Program-made: the position numbers and the translations under genes
The notes under the pieces: model-generated
The model's input: the letters and a program-made list of their open reading frames with translations, nothing else
What the model was told of the DNA's origin: nothing
The model's database searches: none
Assembly: GCA_035610835.1 (NCBI GenBank)
Contig: CM069449.1
Location: 60,217,619-60,281,618, forward strand
From: Ophiura sarsii
Lineage: Eukaryota > Echinodermata > Ophiuroidea > Amphilepidida > Ophiuridae
DNA length: 64,000 nt
Reading direction: 5' to 3'
Shown: piece after piece, positions 1 to 10,897 of the stretch
How the letters are laid out: every line of letters begins with the position of its first letter
Position numbering within the stretch: the first letter of the stretch is position 1

Positions 1-469
1 GACAACGTCGCTTTTATATAGGACATACCATACAGCTACAGGTATGCATGATATTCGAGTATCGCAGAGATAGTCGGCGGTTTGATCAGTGTTTTCCGGT
101 GTTCAATCCCCAACGGAAGTAACTCGGATCCTTAATAGCTCATTAGAAAATGCATTCTAATTCTAGCTTAGAACGAAGATATGAGTTAAGGATTGGCTGA
201 GTTTTTCAGCACGGACAGTGGCGTTTTAACTCAAGTTTAGATTCAACGACTACTCTGATACCGTTATATAGGTATGTGTATCAAGGACAATGAGAAATGC
301 TTGTTACCATAGTGCTAACGTCATTCAGACAATTCTGATTATGCACAGTAATTTCAAATCGTGCCACATGAACTTACTGGTCATTATGTACCAGGGTATG
401 CTCGGTTTTAATATAGGTAAAACACCAAATACCACGTACCACGAGTACAGCTTCTGGAATGGTACGAAG
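1..469. other. No gene recognised
   Basis: Nothing in this stretch resembles a known protein, RNA gene or repeat family. Open frames here are short, overlap on both strands and carry no recognisable motif. It leads directly into the duplicated segment that follows. Confidence 0.5.
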
Positions 470-1000
470 CGATATGGCTTCACAAGTGTAGCAAACGGTG
501 ACACGTACAGGTACACCTCATATTTTTTTTTGGAAATACCCTTCACTTATGATTTTCACCCTTGCAAATTTAACTCAGAAGTGCGCAACGTGTAAATTCC
601 AATTGTTTACTGGCAATATAAATATGGTACATATTTTGATGGCGTAATTAATGGTCACCGGGTTGGTTTTACTAGTGACAGTTACAACTGTCACTGGTTT
701 TACACATGGTTTTAGCTAGTAAATTCACTGATAATAATGGGTGTTAACCGCCGGTATCTATTCACGAACGGCGACACGGACGTACAGTTACACCTCATTA
801 TTTGTGTGAAATACCCTTCACTTTGATTTTCACTGGCAACAATATTGTACATATTTTTGATGGCGTACTTAGGGCCATCGTGTTAGTTTTACCAGTGACA
901 GTTATAACTGTCACTGGTTTTGCACTCATGAATTTGCTAGTGAAATCACTGATAATAATGTGTGTTAACCGCCGGTATCTATTCACGGTTTCGAGGACGG
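470..1000. repeat. Imperfect two-copy tandem duplication
   Basis: Two diverged copies follow each other, about 480-765 and 770-990. Each carries in the same order a GACACG-rich start, a stretch like GAAATACCCTTCACTT, a stretch like TACATATTTTTGATGGCG, an inverted repeat built on GTGACAGTTAYAACTGTCAC, and the end CCGCCGGTATCTATTCACG (near 748 and 968). Copy one has extra sequence between the first blocks, so the spacing is about 270 then 220 bases. No coding potential is shared between the copies. It is probably an old transposon-derived repeat of unknown family. Confidence 0.7.
892..917. repeat. 26-bp perfect palindrome
   Basis: The 26 bases from 892 to 917 equal their own reverse complement, centred on GTTATAAC. 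The matching place in the other duplicate copy (672-697) is the same palindrome with two changes. A spacer-free palindrome kept in both copies could be the core of a transposon terminus or a binding site for a dimeric protein. No function is known. Confidence 0.85.
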
Positions 1001-2628
1001 GTTTCCTATATGGTGCCTATGGGTGTTTGTGTTACCTGATACGATAGATGGGGAACTTTTGTTGGAGAGTATTTTTAAATCCTACCACCGGATTGGCACG
1101 GGATGGTAAAGCAGTCAAGGGCCAAATAATGGTTCTCGGTTTTCCCAAAGGGTTTTTTCGAGTTTTCCGCAGCTTGCTTCTGTCATGGTGGGATTTTTAA
1201 ATGGTTTTCCTAACTTCAAAGTGGATGTAGGCCTGTATTCTGTTGGGGCATCGTTAAGTTTGTCACTTTAACGCCAACCCAGAAGCCCCCCACCGGTTTT
1301 GTCAAGTTTCCCCTTTTTGTCAGGACAAAGTCAAAAACTTGTTTGGCATGCTCTTTGTCTTTGCAATTCAAAATGAAAGATTATTTAGTATTTAACTAGA
1401 TAAAATATTTGAATGTCAGGTATAAGATCAATTGAAAATATTAATTACCAATCACGATAAATGTATTATCGGCTATAGCAGTTGATAAAGTTATATTCAT
1501 AAGAAAAATTGTGATTTGGTAAGAAATTGTGTGATTATTATGAACATTTGTGAAAGACAATGCGTGAATTGTTTACTAATCCTTAACTCATATCGTCGGT
1601 ACGGTGGTAAGGGAGACAATTTCGAACTTGCTGATCTCATCTCTTCTAATTTGACAAATTCACACTTAATTTCAGAGTGGAATTCCTCATATAAATGAAT
1701 TAATTTATGGATCTGAATTATAATTTCACACTTTGGGCCGTGGATCCTTCCTGGCGGCAATTTGCATTGAAACTTTTCCGTGCATGTATGGCGAATTATA
1801 TAAAATGCCAACTGATCTATTATTAATGCAATTTAAAATAAATGCAACCTTTTGATGAGTCGCACAGAGACTCCGCTACATATTGGTTCTTGTCTATCCT
1901 CTCTTATGGTGTCAGGTGGTAATAGCATGTAAAGCTTTTGCTGGAAATTGCAAAAAGCAAATTTGTAATGTATTTCATTATAAATATGCTAATTATATGC
2001 AAATAAGGTCAAACCATTTGTTTTCTATGACATTATATAACCATGTTGTATTCTATAATATAATACTGTCTCCTTGTCTTACATTATATATGTTACATTT
2101 TGAATTAGAGCGTAATTTCAATAAAATGGGGCATTTATGCTCTGTTGCACTGTAGGCTTGGTATGGTTCCTTGGATAAGTTCCTGGGTTGAACTAGAAGC
2201 CCGAAATGCTACTTTTGAAAGTGGTTGTGTTAAAAAATTGAAACTTTGAACTTCAATTTGTTATAAAAACTTTTGTAAAATCTTAAGTTCAATTTTTGAG
2301 AAAAGAAAGTCACAATTGCATTACTAGAATATTTACACATTATTACCAATTAAAGATGAAATCATATAATTCCAATTTGTGGTCTACGACAAGAAGATAA
2401 TTATGCTTCACCAATCATGATGTTCCAATACTTATTGCGATTTTTAGTATCTGCGTGCATTTTAAACTCCGCTTAAAGTCCACAATCATTATGATTTGAT
2501 CGAGAGGTTATAACTTTGAATCTGATCATATTATCGTATGATAATAATAGGCTACTTGATATACATGTTGACCATTGAAGAAATCTTTAGCCATATTATA
2601 ATAACTTATTCACCACCAATATGATCTA
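1001..2628. other. AT-rich stretch, no gene recognised
   Basis: Mostly AT-rich DNA with scattered short open frames on both strands, none with a recognisable motif, splice-site pattern or codon bias. No tandem or inverted repeat of note was seen. Confidence 0.5.
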
Positions 2629-3531
2629 CAGGGTAGTTCAATAAAACGTTGACAGTTATTTGAAGCCATTTTTTTTTTAAATTCTGTCGATTTAAAAATT
2701 TAAAAAAATCAATATTCATCAACTATATGATTTTGACCATCTATGCTGATAATATTGTTACAAAGAACCTTACGGTTACAAAATAACAGCTATTCGAACA
2801 AAGTCTGTCACATTTCACTCTGTCCACGGGTACTGATTTCGCGACGTTACAACCAATGTGGTTCAATATAACGTTGACAGTTTTACAAAGCCATATTTTT
2901 CAAAATTGTGGGATTTGGTTCAATTTTTTTTACATATTCCTCAAAAATATTATCTTGGCCATCTATGCTGAAAATCTCAATGTCAATAATGCTATGGCGG
3001 CAAAATGATAGCTATTTGAAAAGAATCTCTCCAAAATCTTTGTCCACGGGTAAGTCTACGGGAAATGACCAGCAAGATAACATTAAATGGCATCGTCACT
3101 TTTAAGGCATGGAGCATAGACAATTACACTTACAATCTATGAAAATCAATAATTATAATTATAGGGTCACTCGTAGTATTATTATTATGTATTGATTGAT
3201 TTCACACCTAAATAGATAGTTAAGATGTTAACAATTACACTGGTTTCACCTGGCGGGATCTTCAAATCTTAGATTACTTGCATGCAATTCATCATTCAGT
3301 ATTCAATGTAACGTCGCAAAATCAGTACCCGTGGACAGAGTGAAATGGGACAGACTTTGTTCAAATAGCTGTCATTTTGCAACCGTAAGGTTATTTGTAA
3401 CGATATTTTCATCATAGATGGTTTAGATCATATATAGTTGATTAATATTTATTTATTTTTATTTTTTAAATCCACAGAATTTTAAAAAAAATTGCTTCAA
3501 AAAACTGTCAACGTTTTATTGAACCACCCTG
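2629..3531. mobile_element. TA-flanked inverted-repeat element, Tc1/mariner type, non-autonomous
   Basis: The left end begins CAGGGTAGTTCAATAAAACG just after TA (2627-2628). The right end is the reverse complement of nearly the same sequence and is followed by TA (3532-3533). The terminal repeats are long, about 220 bases: 2629-2850 matches 3307-3531 inverted, including the shared motif TGTCCACGGGTA. A third diverged copy of the same unit sits inside in the left orientation at about 2862-3050. A TA target duplication and CAGGG start are typical of Tc1/mariner elements. No transposase frame is present, so this is a MITE or foldback derivative. The extra internal copy suggests growth by partial duplication. 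Confidence 0.75.
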
Positions 3532-3533
3532 TA

Positions 3534-4019
3534 TAACGATTTATGAAAAAAGTATGCAGTTTAGAATTGTATGATGATTGATGAAGCACAATGCATTACA
3601 TGCACAAGTAATACATCTAACACTAAAAGTCCATGACCAGGTGCTTTGATGTTAGCTAATCCAAAATCAATAATCTGTACAACAAATCTGAGATATACAT
3701 TTCATGAGCAAATTTCTTCTCCGTAGTTTGATTCATCATTCATAAAAATCGAGTAGATGTTGATGTTATGATTGTTTAATCGACCACTACTACCAAAACA
3801 ATTCTTGCACTAATATGGGGTTCCAATGGGATATCCTTGCTTAGTGTGTGATTACGCATTGAAAATGTGTGTGTACCGACTCCCTGTCGATGCCTGTTAC
3901 CATTCATCCCCATACCTGAGGCTGAGTGGTTGAGATAGCACACAGTGGACAATACAAATCAATGATATCCTATGAGCAGTGCTATGAGGGAATATAAGGG
4001 TCATAATTCGAAGGTCGTA
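3534..4019. other. No gene recognised
   Basis: Unremarkable AT-rich sequence between the foldback element and the minisatellite. No supported feature was seen. Confidence 0.5.
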
Positions 4020-4256
4020 CACATGAAGGCCGCCCTCGAGCACGTCGTAATTAAACTCGTGCACATGAAGGCCATCCTCGAGCATGTCGTAATCAACCTT
4101 GTTCGCATGAAGGCCATCCTCGAGCATGTCGTAATCAACCTTGTAGGCCTACGCATGAAGGCCATCCTCGAGCATGTCGTAATCAACCTTGTAGGCCTAC
4201 GCATGAAGGCCATCCTCGAGCATGTCGTAATCAACCTTGTTCGCATGAAGCCCAGC
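4020..4256. repeat. 42/48-bp minisatellite
   Basis: Six tandem units start with ATGAAGGCC at 4023, 4065, 4107, 4155, 4203 and 4245, so spacings are 42, 42, 48, 48 and 42. The common core is CCTCGAGCATGTCGTAATCA. The longer units carry an extra six bases that create the palindrome TAGGCCTA. All unit lengths are multiples of three, so long open frames run through the array on both strands. These are almost certainly by-products of the repeat. Confidence 0.85.
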
Positions 4257-4559
4257 CCGAGCACGTACAGGGATGCAAGACTTCCGGAATTCCGGAAATT
4301 TGGCCATAAAAAAACAAAATCCGGATTTTTGGAAGAAGGAAAAAAGAAGAAAAAAAGAGTCAAACGTGTTTTTTTTAGCGGGGTGATACTCTATATCCTC
4401 TTCTCCAGACAAACCCCTATACAAGTTTGACACCGCGTGCAAATGCTTGGGCCATCTGGCCAAGCTCGCGTAAAAAGTTCAGGAAATTGATCAATCACCC
4501 ACTTCACTTGCATCACTGAGTCGTCATAATCTTGAGCACATAAGGTTTGTAACACATGA

Positions 4560-4636
4560 CGGTCGTAATCAAGGTTGAACACAGAAAGGTCGTAATCAAG
4601 GTTGAACACAGAAAGGTCGTAATCAAGGTTGAACAT
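4560..4636. repeat. 27-bp tandem repeat, about three copies
   Basis: Three copies of a 27-base unit built on GGTCGTAATCAAGGTTGAAC. It shares GTCGTAATCAA with the minisatellite 300 bases upstream, but there the next bases are CCTTG and here GGTTG, so the two arrays look related. The interval between them (4257-4559) holds a purine-rich run near 4330-4365 and no recognised gene. Confidence 0.8.
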
Positions 4637-4689
4637 ACCCACCAAATATTATAAATATTATGTGGAGGACGTTTAAAACGTCATAGTGT

Positions 4690-4870
4690 ACCTTTTTAGT
4701 GTTAAAATCACAATTTGTGCACGCTTCGTGCATATCAGTTTCAATGTTTCATTATTTAAAGTAAACAAGATGGCTTCATGAAGTTTTTCTGGACCATTTT
4801 AGTTCATGAATTGTTTTCTTTTGCGCGCTCCGCCCTCATTTTTTGTATACAGGTTTCAACATTATAATTG
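4690..4870. repeat. Isolated fragment related to the 40-kb satellite
   Basis: This segment contains the building blocks of the satellite at 40220-42440: a TTCAATGTTTCATTATT-like stretch, AACAAGATGGCTTCA, TTTTTCTGGACCATTTTAG and TTTTGCGCGCTCCGC. About one and a half units are present. It shows that the satellite monomer also exists dispersed elsewhere. Confidence 0.65.
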
Positions 4871-4884
4871 ATCTCGAACCACCC

Positions 4885-5175
4885 TAATTCTTTTTGCTTC
4901 AGAATGCTGAACCTTTGGCCTAAAATGCCTTAAACCCAGGAGCTTTCAGGGGCCCCAGCCACTTGATGTGGATGTTGTTTAAGTTTGAATTTGAATGTGC
5001 ACATTTTGTGATTGGATTTTACTTTTGTTACCTAATAGTAATACCTATATGCAGGAACAATTGTTTTTTAGTTAGTAGGCATGTGAGAAAATGCCAAAAT
5101 TACTGCTTCGGAGTGCTGAATCTTTGCCTTAAAATGCCGAAAACCCATGGGCCCCTGGACCCCACCCGCTGGTTG
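4885..5175. repeat. Dispersed repeat, two diverged direct copies
   Basis: Segments at about 4888-4958 and 5097-5172 share GCTTC-GAATGCTGAA-CTTTG-CCTAAAATGCC and a GGGGCCCC-type end. They look like two degenerate copies of one interspersed repeat. The following 350 bases (5176-5529) hold nothing recognisable. Confidence 0.5.
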
Positions 5176-5529
5176 CTCCGCTCACAAGGATACAACAGTC
5201 CTGGATACGCCCTTGATACACAGTGGTGTGCTAGCAGTTACAACAGAGTGATCTGTGATAATACAATGGATACAGGTAAGGCTGGTAAAGGCTGATGTAT
5301 ATGGTTAACTCTCATGAAAATAGTGCAAATGAGGTTTCAGAAGTTGAAGAAAAAAATTTGTCTTCTCCCTTTGATTTATTACGCTTTTTTTAAGAGCAGA
5401 CATGTACTGGATATTAGATTGAAAATTTTGTGAACAACACTCCTTGCATTTTTAAAAAATATAACGTTGAATTCAAATTATTAAATCACTTTTTTGAAGA
5501 TTTTGTTCCACGTTTATTACGTTATGTTA

Positions 5530-5965
5530 TGTAATTTTTTCCTTTTTGTTTTTGCTAAGGAAGGTTTTTTGGGTTTTATTGGCTAAGGTAGACCCTCAGG
5601 TATCAGAAATCCATTGGTAGCATTTTTTTCCATCTGCCGATTGGCCGCCATCTTGGATTTCAAAATGGCCGCCATTTCCAATATAATTTACCCTATAACT
5701 TTTGTTCTGAGCAACATATGAAACCAAACTTGGTGGCAAACCACATGTTTTTAATATAAGGGAGTTCACAAGTGCTCTAGCTATGTTCCTATGTCTAACA
5801 TACATGCATGGCCGCCATCTTGGATTTCAAAATGGCCGCCATTTACACAAAAAAATATTTTGGCATATAACTTTTGTTCTAAGCAACATATAAAGTTGAT
5901 TTGGGTGGCAAAATCCCTGTTTTCAAGAGTTGTTTACAAGACAAGAGAGTGTATAATAGCTGATC
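5530..5965. repeat. GGCCGCCATCTTGG repeat, left inverted arm
   Basis: The segment contains two internal copies, about 5630-5770 and 5805-5940, of a unit reading GGCCGCCATCTTGGATTTCA, then AATGGCCGCCATTT, then ACTTTTGTTCTGAGCAACAT. The whole segment reappears inverted at 10035-10520 with clear but imperfect identity, including the flanking CTCAGGTATCAGAAATCC. The arms enclose the LINE at 6500-9770. It could be one arm of a foldback transposon or two independent insertions in opposite orientation. Confidence 0.8.
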
Positions 5966-6499
5966 TGTTATTATATATTAATTGGCTGATAGTAGTAATT
6001 ATTAGTGTGGTTTAAAACTGGCTGTAAGTAGCGCAACACTAACCTTCTGCTCTACCACAAATTCTTCCTTTCCTCTATCTCCCATCTTGCTCCTTACTCT
6101 GCATGCCTCTCCTATGCACCTTTTTCCATGCTTTGCTTTACTATAGGTTAGGCAATCCCATCAGCCCTCCTGTCCCTAATCGCTTCTCTTGCAGTTACCC
6201 ATCTCCACGTCCTCGAAGACTAAGATGCATTGCCATGTAGTGCATGTTAGTCGCGTGCCACCTGGATGGCCAAACCTTGTGGTTAGTGCTAACTGACGGA
6301 GCTCTGGGGGGCAATGGTTGGTAGTTCTTGGACTATTGGAGTAGTCTGGAGGACTTTTGATCATTGCTTTTTAGGTTTCACTTTAAATCACTGAGACCCG
6401 GGTACTCATTAGCCTTGGCTGGCAAGTATTCTAGAAGAAGGACAACTTTGATCACAAACCATGCTGCAGGAGTTGCGACCGCAGTGATTACAGCAATTG

Positions 6500-7640
6500 A
6501 AAAACCATGATGGCAAACCAAATCAACACTAGGGTTAAAGTCCCGAAAATATCGTCTCCTGGAGAAAACTCAGATTTTTCTAAATCAACTGATGAAGGCA
6601 TGCCCCCAAACCCGAAGGGGAGGAGTAAACTTGACGGCAGAGCGCGCAATATGAGACCACTAGCAATGCAAGACCAATATTACTATATCTACCATGAATG
6701 TGAGAACTATCAGAGAGAGTTGATGCAGGGAGGAGCTTGTAACTAATCTAATTAAATGTAAAATTGACATGATCGGGATACAGGAACACCGCATTGTCCA
6801 TGATGACCCAGTGAAGTATGAGAGCATTATGGGTGGAACTATGATCACTACCTTAGCAACAAGAAATAAAGCAGGTGCAGCTGTAGGTGGGATACTACTC
6901 AATAACAGAGCACTCAGATCATTAGCAAGTATCAAGCCACGTACATTCTTATCGTACACTCATAGTCAACTTCCATGGTAACCCAGCAACAACTGTAGTG
7001 GTGACTTACTGCCCTACAAATGTGGCGGATGAAGACATCGTAGGAGATCATTACAACAGTCTAAAGGGGGCAATAGACTCCATTCCAGCACACAACATCT
7101 TGCTTGTTGTTGGAGACTTCAATGCTAGGCTTGGAAAGGATGACGCCAAATTCACTTACCATGATGACACAAATAGAAATGGAGAGTACCTAGCAGACTT
7201 GGCTAAAGAGAAAGATCTTATAATCGCAGAGAGGAACGGATAGAGAAGAAAAAGGGGCAAAGAAGAGAATTGAAAAGGGGAGAAAGTACAAAGGGGGAAG
7301 AGTAAAAGGGGGCTAGAATAGTAGAGGTCAAAAGAAGGGGGAGAGAGAGCGAGAAATAAAGAAAGTAAAGAATATTGGGATACAAACGTGGAAGAGCTAT
7401 AAGGGTCAAAATACTTAGGCATCAAAGACAAAGATCAACGCGAGTTTTTATTAGTGTATCTCTCCATCTATGACAAGTTGTGGACATATGTCAGCCCAAG
7501 CGGCAACAAACTACAGCTGGACTACATCCTTGTCAGGGGGAAATGGCAAAACAGTGTTCTAAATTCTGAAGCATAACACCTTTGCTAGTGTGGGATCTGA
7601 CCATAGAATCGTCTCTGCTCGTATCCGATCTCAGAAAGAG
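6500..7640 (+). pseudogene. LINE endonuclease domain, broken
   Basis: Successive frames read parts of an exonuclease-endonuclease-phosphatase fold. IGIQEHRI, near 6776-6799, holds the catalytic Glu. VVGDFNARLG, near 7110-7140, holds the catalytic Asp and Asn. SVGSDHRIVSARI, near 7590-7626, holds the terminal Asp-His. In active elements this domain nicks the target DNA to prime reverse transcription. Stops separate the first two blocks, and a GA-rich insert from about 7228 shifts the frame before the last block. The frame from 6507 upstream of the domain has no recognised homology and is probably the element's N-terminal region. Confidence 0.85.
7228..7435. repeat. Purine-rich (GA/GGGGA) insert inside the LINE endonuclease
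   Basis: About 170-200 bases made almost only of A and G interrupt the endonuclease reading frame between the DFNARLG part and the C-terminal SDH part. Related elements have no such tract there, so it is probably a later simple-sequence expansion or insertion. The pyrimidine strand gives spurious Ser/Leu/Phe-rich frames. Confidence 0.7.
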
Positions 7641-8289
7641 TAAAATCATCAAACGGAAAAAGCAATACGACTGGAATAAGCTACTTACAACTGATAATGA
7701 TATACAAGCCAAATAAAGCATAGAGGTGCATGCATAATTTTCAACCCCTCCAGGATGAAGTAGAAACTGCATCTGAGAAATATTCCAGATTCATTAAAGC
7801 CACTCAAGATGCTGCAGAGGAAGTGATTCATGTGAGGAAAAAAGAGAAAATAACCTATACTTCTCAAATGACGCCCAGGTATCAACATGATCAAGGGCGA
7901 GATCACAAATTGAAGAAGCGTATGCAAAATATCAACTAGACACTAATGACGAGGAAAATTGGAGAAATTATAAGGAGGCTATAAGAAGAGCCTATAAGGG
8001 GAGGCTTATGATCATGTGAAAGAGGAAGACCTTACCAATAAGCTTAGAGAGGTAGAAAATGCCCACATAAACTGCAAGCATGGTAAGAGTTGGAAACTGA
8101 TCAACAAAATATCAGGAAGATTGACTACAAGAAAAGGACAAATCAAAGGATCCACGCAAAAGGAGAGACTAGATAATTGGTATAGGGCCTACTCATTTCA
8201 AAAATCTACTTGGGAGCCCACCGCACAAAAGTAATGAAGATGAGGAAATTGCCCCAATACTATCAAATCTCAGCATAAAAGAAGGACCC

Positions 8290-8585
8290 TGTAATATTGT
8301 TAGAAAACACACACAGTTAGATAAGATTCACTTAGAATAAACACTTAGATTCCAACACATAGTATATCTTTATTATCGGTAAAACACGTCTTGTATCAGT
8401 CACATACTGGAGAGTTCTGCCTACCCACGCGGTGGCGAGTTAGGTGCGGTATTGTAACTTTTGTGTATTCACCTGACACATGATGCATTGAGTGTAGTAG
8501 TTTTTTAAAGAACGACGCATAACAATCCCGCACCTTACAATCCCGCACCTTAATGGCGGTGGCCCGGTTATAGTGTCATGGGTTA
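8290..8585. other. Foreign insert in the LINE, possibly LTR-like
   Basis: Between the LINE linker, which ends near 8285, and the reverse transcriptase, which resumes near 8600, lie about 300 bases unlike LINE coding sequence. On the minus strand the part 8298-8481 begins TGTGTCAGG, contains AATAAAG and ends TAACA, which fits a small LTR. No target duplication was found. A 14-base unit with CAATCCCGCACCTTA is repeated twice at about 8523-8553. The identity is unresolved. Confidence 0.4.
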
Positions 8586-8599
8586 TTGGTGTCCGATTT

Positions 8600-9768
8600 C
8601 AGATACAGGGTCAAGACACTATGTCAGACCCTTTGACTCGGAGGAATATGTGAGGGCTAAGAAGGCACATGTAGAGGGGGAAAGGAGTGGGGAAGATGGT
8701 ATCACACCTAAAATGCTCAAAAGATGTGATTTGGATAATATAATACCGGACTTCTGCAACGATGCCTTGATGAACGGGAAAAAGCCAGACCAATGGTTTA
8801 TTCTCAACATAATACCAATACCAAAATCAGGTGATCTCAGTTTGGGAGGCCACTACCGTGGAATAAGTCTGAGCTCAATTGTTGCCGAGCTATACAACAA
8901 GATGATACTCAACAGAATCAGACCGGAGCTTGACATCCACTTGAAAGCTAATCAAAATGGCTTTCGAGTTGGACGTACCACGGTTGGCCACATTCTTGCC
9001 CTCCGAAGAATTATTGAGGGAATTAGATCAAACAACCTGCCAGCCATCATAACCTTTATAGACTTCAAGAAGGCGTTAAATTTGACACAATACATAGGGG
9101 AAGAATGCTGCAAATTCTGAAGGCCTATGGTATACCTGAGCAGCTTACAAATGCGATTGCAGAAATATACAAGGACACCAAGGCAAAGGTTATATCACCT
9201 GATGGGGAAACTGAGGAATTTGAAATACTGGCTGGAGTACTACAAGGTGACACCTTGGCTCCATATCTCTTTGTCATTGTTCTCGACTACGCCCTTAGAG
9301 AGGCCATAGATGGCAAAGAAGAGGAGCTAGGATTCCGCTTAACATAAAGAAGCAGCAGACGAATAGGACCAACCACAGTTACTGACCTTGACTTTGCCGC
9401 GACAACATTGCACTGTTGTCTGAAGAAGTGTCTCAAGCACAATCACTACTTAACAGAGTGGAGACTTCGGTGGGTAAAGTTGGGCTCAAAATGAACGCTG
9501 CAAAGACAAAGTACATGTCCTTCAACCAGAAGCAAGTACCTGTAATCACCACAAACGAAGGTATGCCCTTGATAAAGTGGAGGACTTCAAGTACCTTGGA
9601 GGCTGGATGAACAGTACTGAAAAGGACATCAAAACACGCAGAGCAACTGCATGGAGAGCTTGTGGCAAACTCGGTCAGTTATGGAAGGCCAAATCACTAT
9701 CCAGAAAGCTCAAAGAAAGACTGTTCTTTCCTTTCCTAGTTTTTGTTTCGTTTTGTTTGTTTGTTTGA
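8600..9768 (+). pseudogene. LINE reverse transcriptase, broken
   Basis: Read in three frames. The first block (8600-9118) has GEDGITPKMLK, the YRGISLSS motif and FIDFKKA, which is motif A with the first catalytic Asp. The second block (9105-9347) has ILAGVLQGDTLAPYLF, the template-grip motif B. The third (from 9416) has KVGLKMNAAKTKYM and FKYLGGWM. The FADD box expected near 9393-9405 is destroyed by a frameshift, reading FAATT instead. Without that pair of Asp residues the product could not polymerise, so the copy is dead. The sequence ends abruptly near 9730. Confidence 0.9.
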
Positions 9769-10034
9769 TTTTGCCTATGAAACATGCAATTGAACAAAAC
9801 AGCAATTACCCCCTATTATAATACAATAATACCCCTCTACAATTATAGAGGGGGTAGCTGCTGTGGATACAAAAGCATAGTTATTACATTTGATTGCTCC
9901 TGGTATGTCTTCTGGTAATAAGTCCAATGCAATGTGATCAACCTAATGTATCACCAGTGGGGTACTACCGGACAATAAATACTAAGTATATGTTACTGCT
10001 AACAATTGAAATTTGTATTGAATTTACAGCTTAA

Positions 10035-10520
10035 TTTATATATAACAACCATTCATGTCAAATTAATGGATAACAGATAGAACTGTACACTTAATTGTCA
10101 GTAAATAACTCCCTAAAAACATGAGCTTTGCCACAAAAATCAACTTCATATGTTGCTCAGAACAAAAGTTATAGGGTAAAAAAAAAATTGTTGTTGTAAA
10201 TGACGGCCATTTTGAAACCCAAGATGGCGGCCATGCATGTATGTAAGACATCAGAACATAGATACAGTATTTTTGAACTCTCAGGTATTGAAAACATGAT
10301 TTGCCACCAATTTTGACTTCATAGGTTGCTCAGAACAAAAGTTATATGACAAATTCCATTGGAAATGGCGGCCATTTTGAAAAGCCAAGATGGCGGCCAT
10401 TCCGTGGATGGAAAAAATGATACCAATGGATTTCTGATAGCTGAGGGTATACTCTATCCAATGACACCAACAAAAGCATCCTTAGCAACAAAAAAAATGC
10501 ACTAGTTTGAAATCCTACAT
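10035..10520. repeat. GGCCGCCATCTTGG repeat, right inverted arm
   Basis: Reverse-complement partner of 5530-5965, again with two internal units. It shows AATGGCGGCCATTTTGAAA followed by CCAAGATGGCGGCCAT, twice, and the outer end CAATGGATTTCTGATAGC. The match continues outward to a TTGCTAAGGA-like stretch and inward to about 10063. Divergence between the arms is clear, so they are not a recent duplication. The next 375 bases (10521-10897) hold nothing recognisable. Confidence 0.8.
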
Positions 10521-10897
10521 AACAGCCTACACTATTATCTACTGCTTATCAGCTCTAAATCAGAACATGTTTACAAACTGTGATGCCCAAAACACAAAAT
10601 TGTAGTTACGAAAGCATACTTCTATCAATTACAGCGAAAAAAATGCAATGTAATTTTGTAAATTGCAAGTACTATGAATCGTTTTAAGGTCTTCACATTA
10701 CTTCATGAACTTCACCTTTAAATCTAAAAAAATGCACGGTTTTCCAAAATGATTATTTTTGTGCAAAGTATAAAAGAAATCTTTAATTGTATCTTTTTCC
10801 AATCGTCATAATGTGTTTTCCAAAGTTAGCCCCGAAACAATGATATTATGCTGCACTAATAACGCTGGCATTGGAACTCTGACTTTATTGGGTTTGG

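Larger units (their letters stand above)
6500..9770 (+). mobile_element. Decayed APE-type LINE (RTE-like)
   Basis: A non-LTR retrotransposon on the + strand, recognisable from an apurinic-type endonuclease region (about 6700-7640), a charged linker (7700-8290) and a reverse transcriptase region (8600-9770). It is inactive: several frameshifts and stops separate the parts, a purine-rich insert splits the endonuclease, and an unrelated insert of roughly 300 bases (8290-8585) splits the linker from the reverse transcriptase. The protein style resembles that of the LINE at 32706-35095. The clade is given as RTE-like by eye; Jockey-group relatives are not excluded. The 3' end is lost: after about 9730 the sequence turns into a T-rich run. 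Confidence 0.9.

Noticed and set aside
290..595. 101-codon frame near the left edge
   Set aside because: It overlaps a repeat, has an equally long opposite-strand frame and shows no motif.
2629..3531. LTR retrotransposon
   Set aside because: The long terminal repeats are inverted, not direct, and are flanked by TA, which fits a DNA transposon.
3972..4430. 152-codon frame on + and 120-codon frame on - over the minisatellite
   Set aside because: Both are produced by repeat units whose lengths are multiples of three. The repeated peptide has no recognised domain and the frames end in low-complexity sequence.
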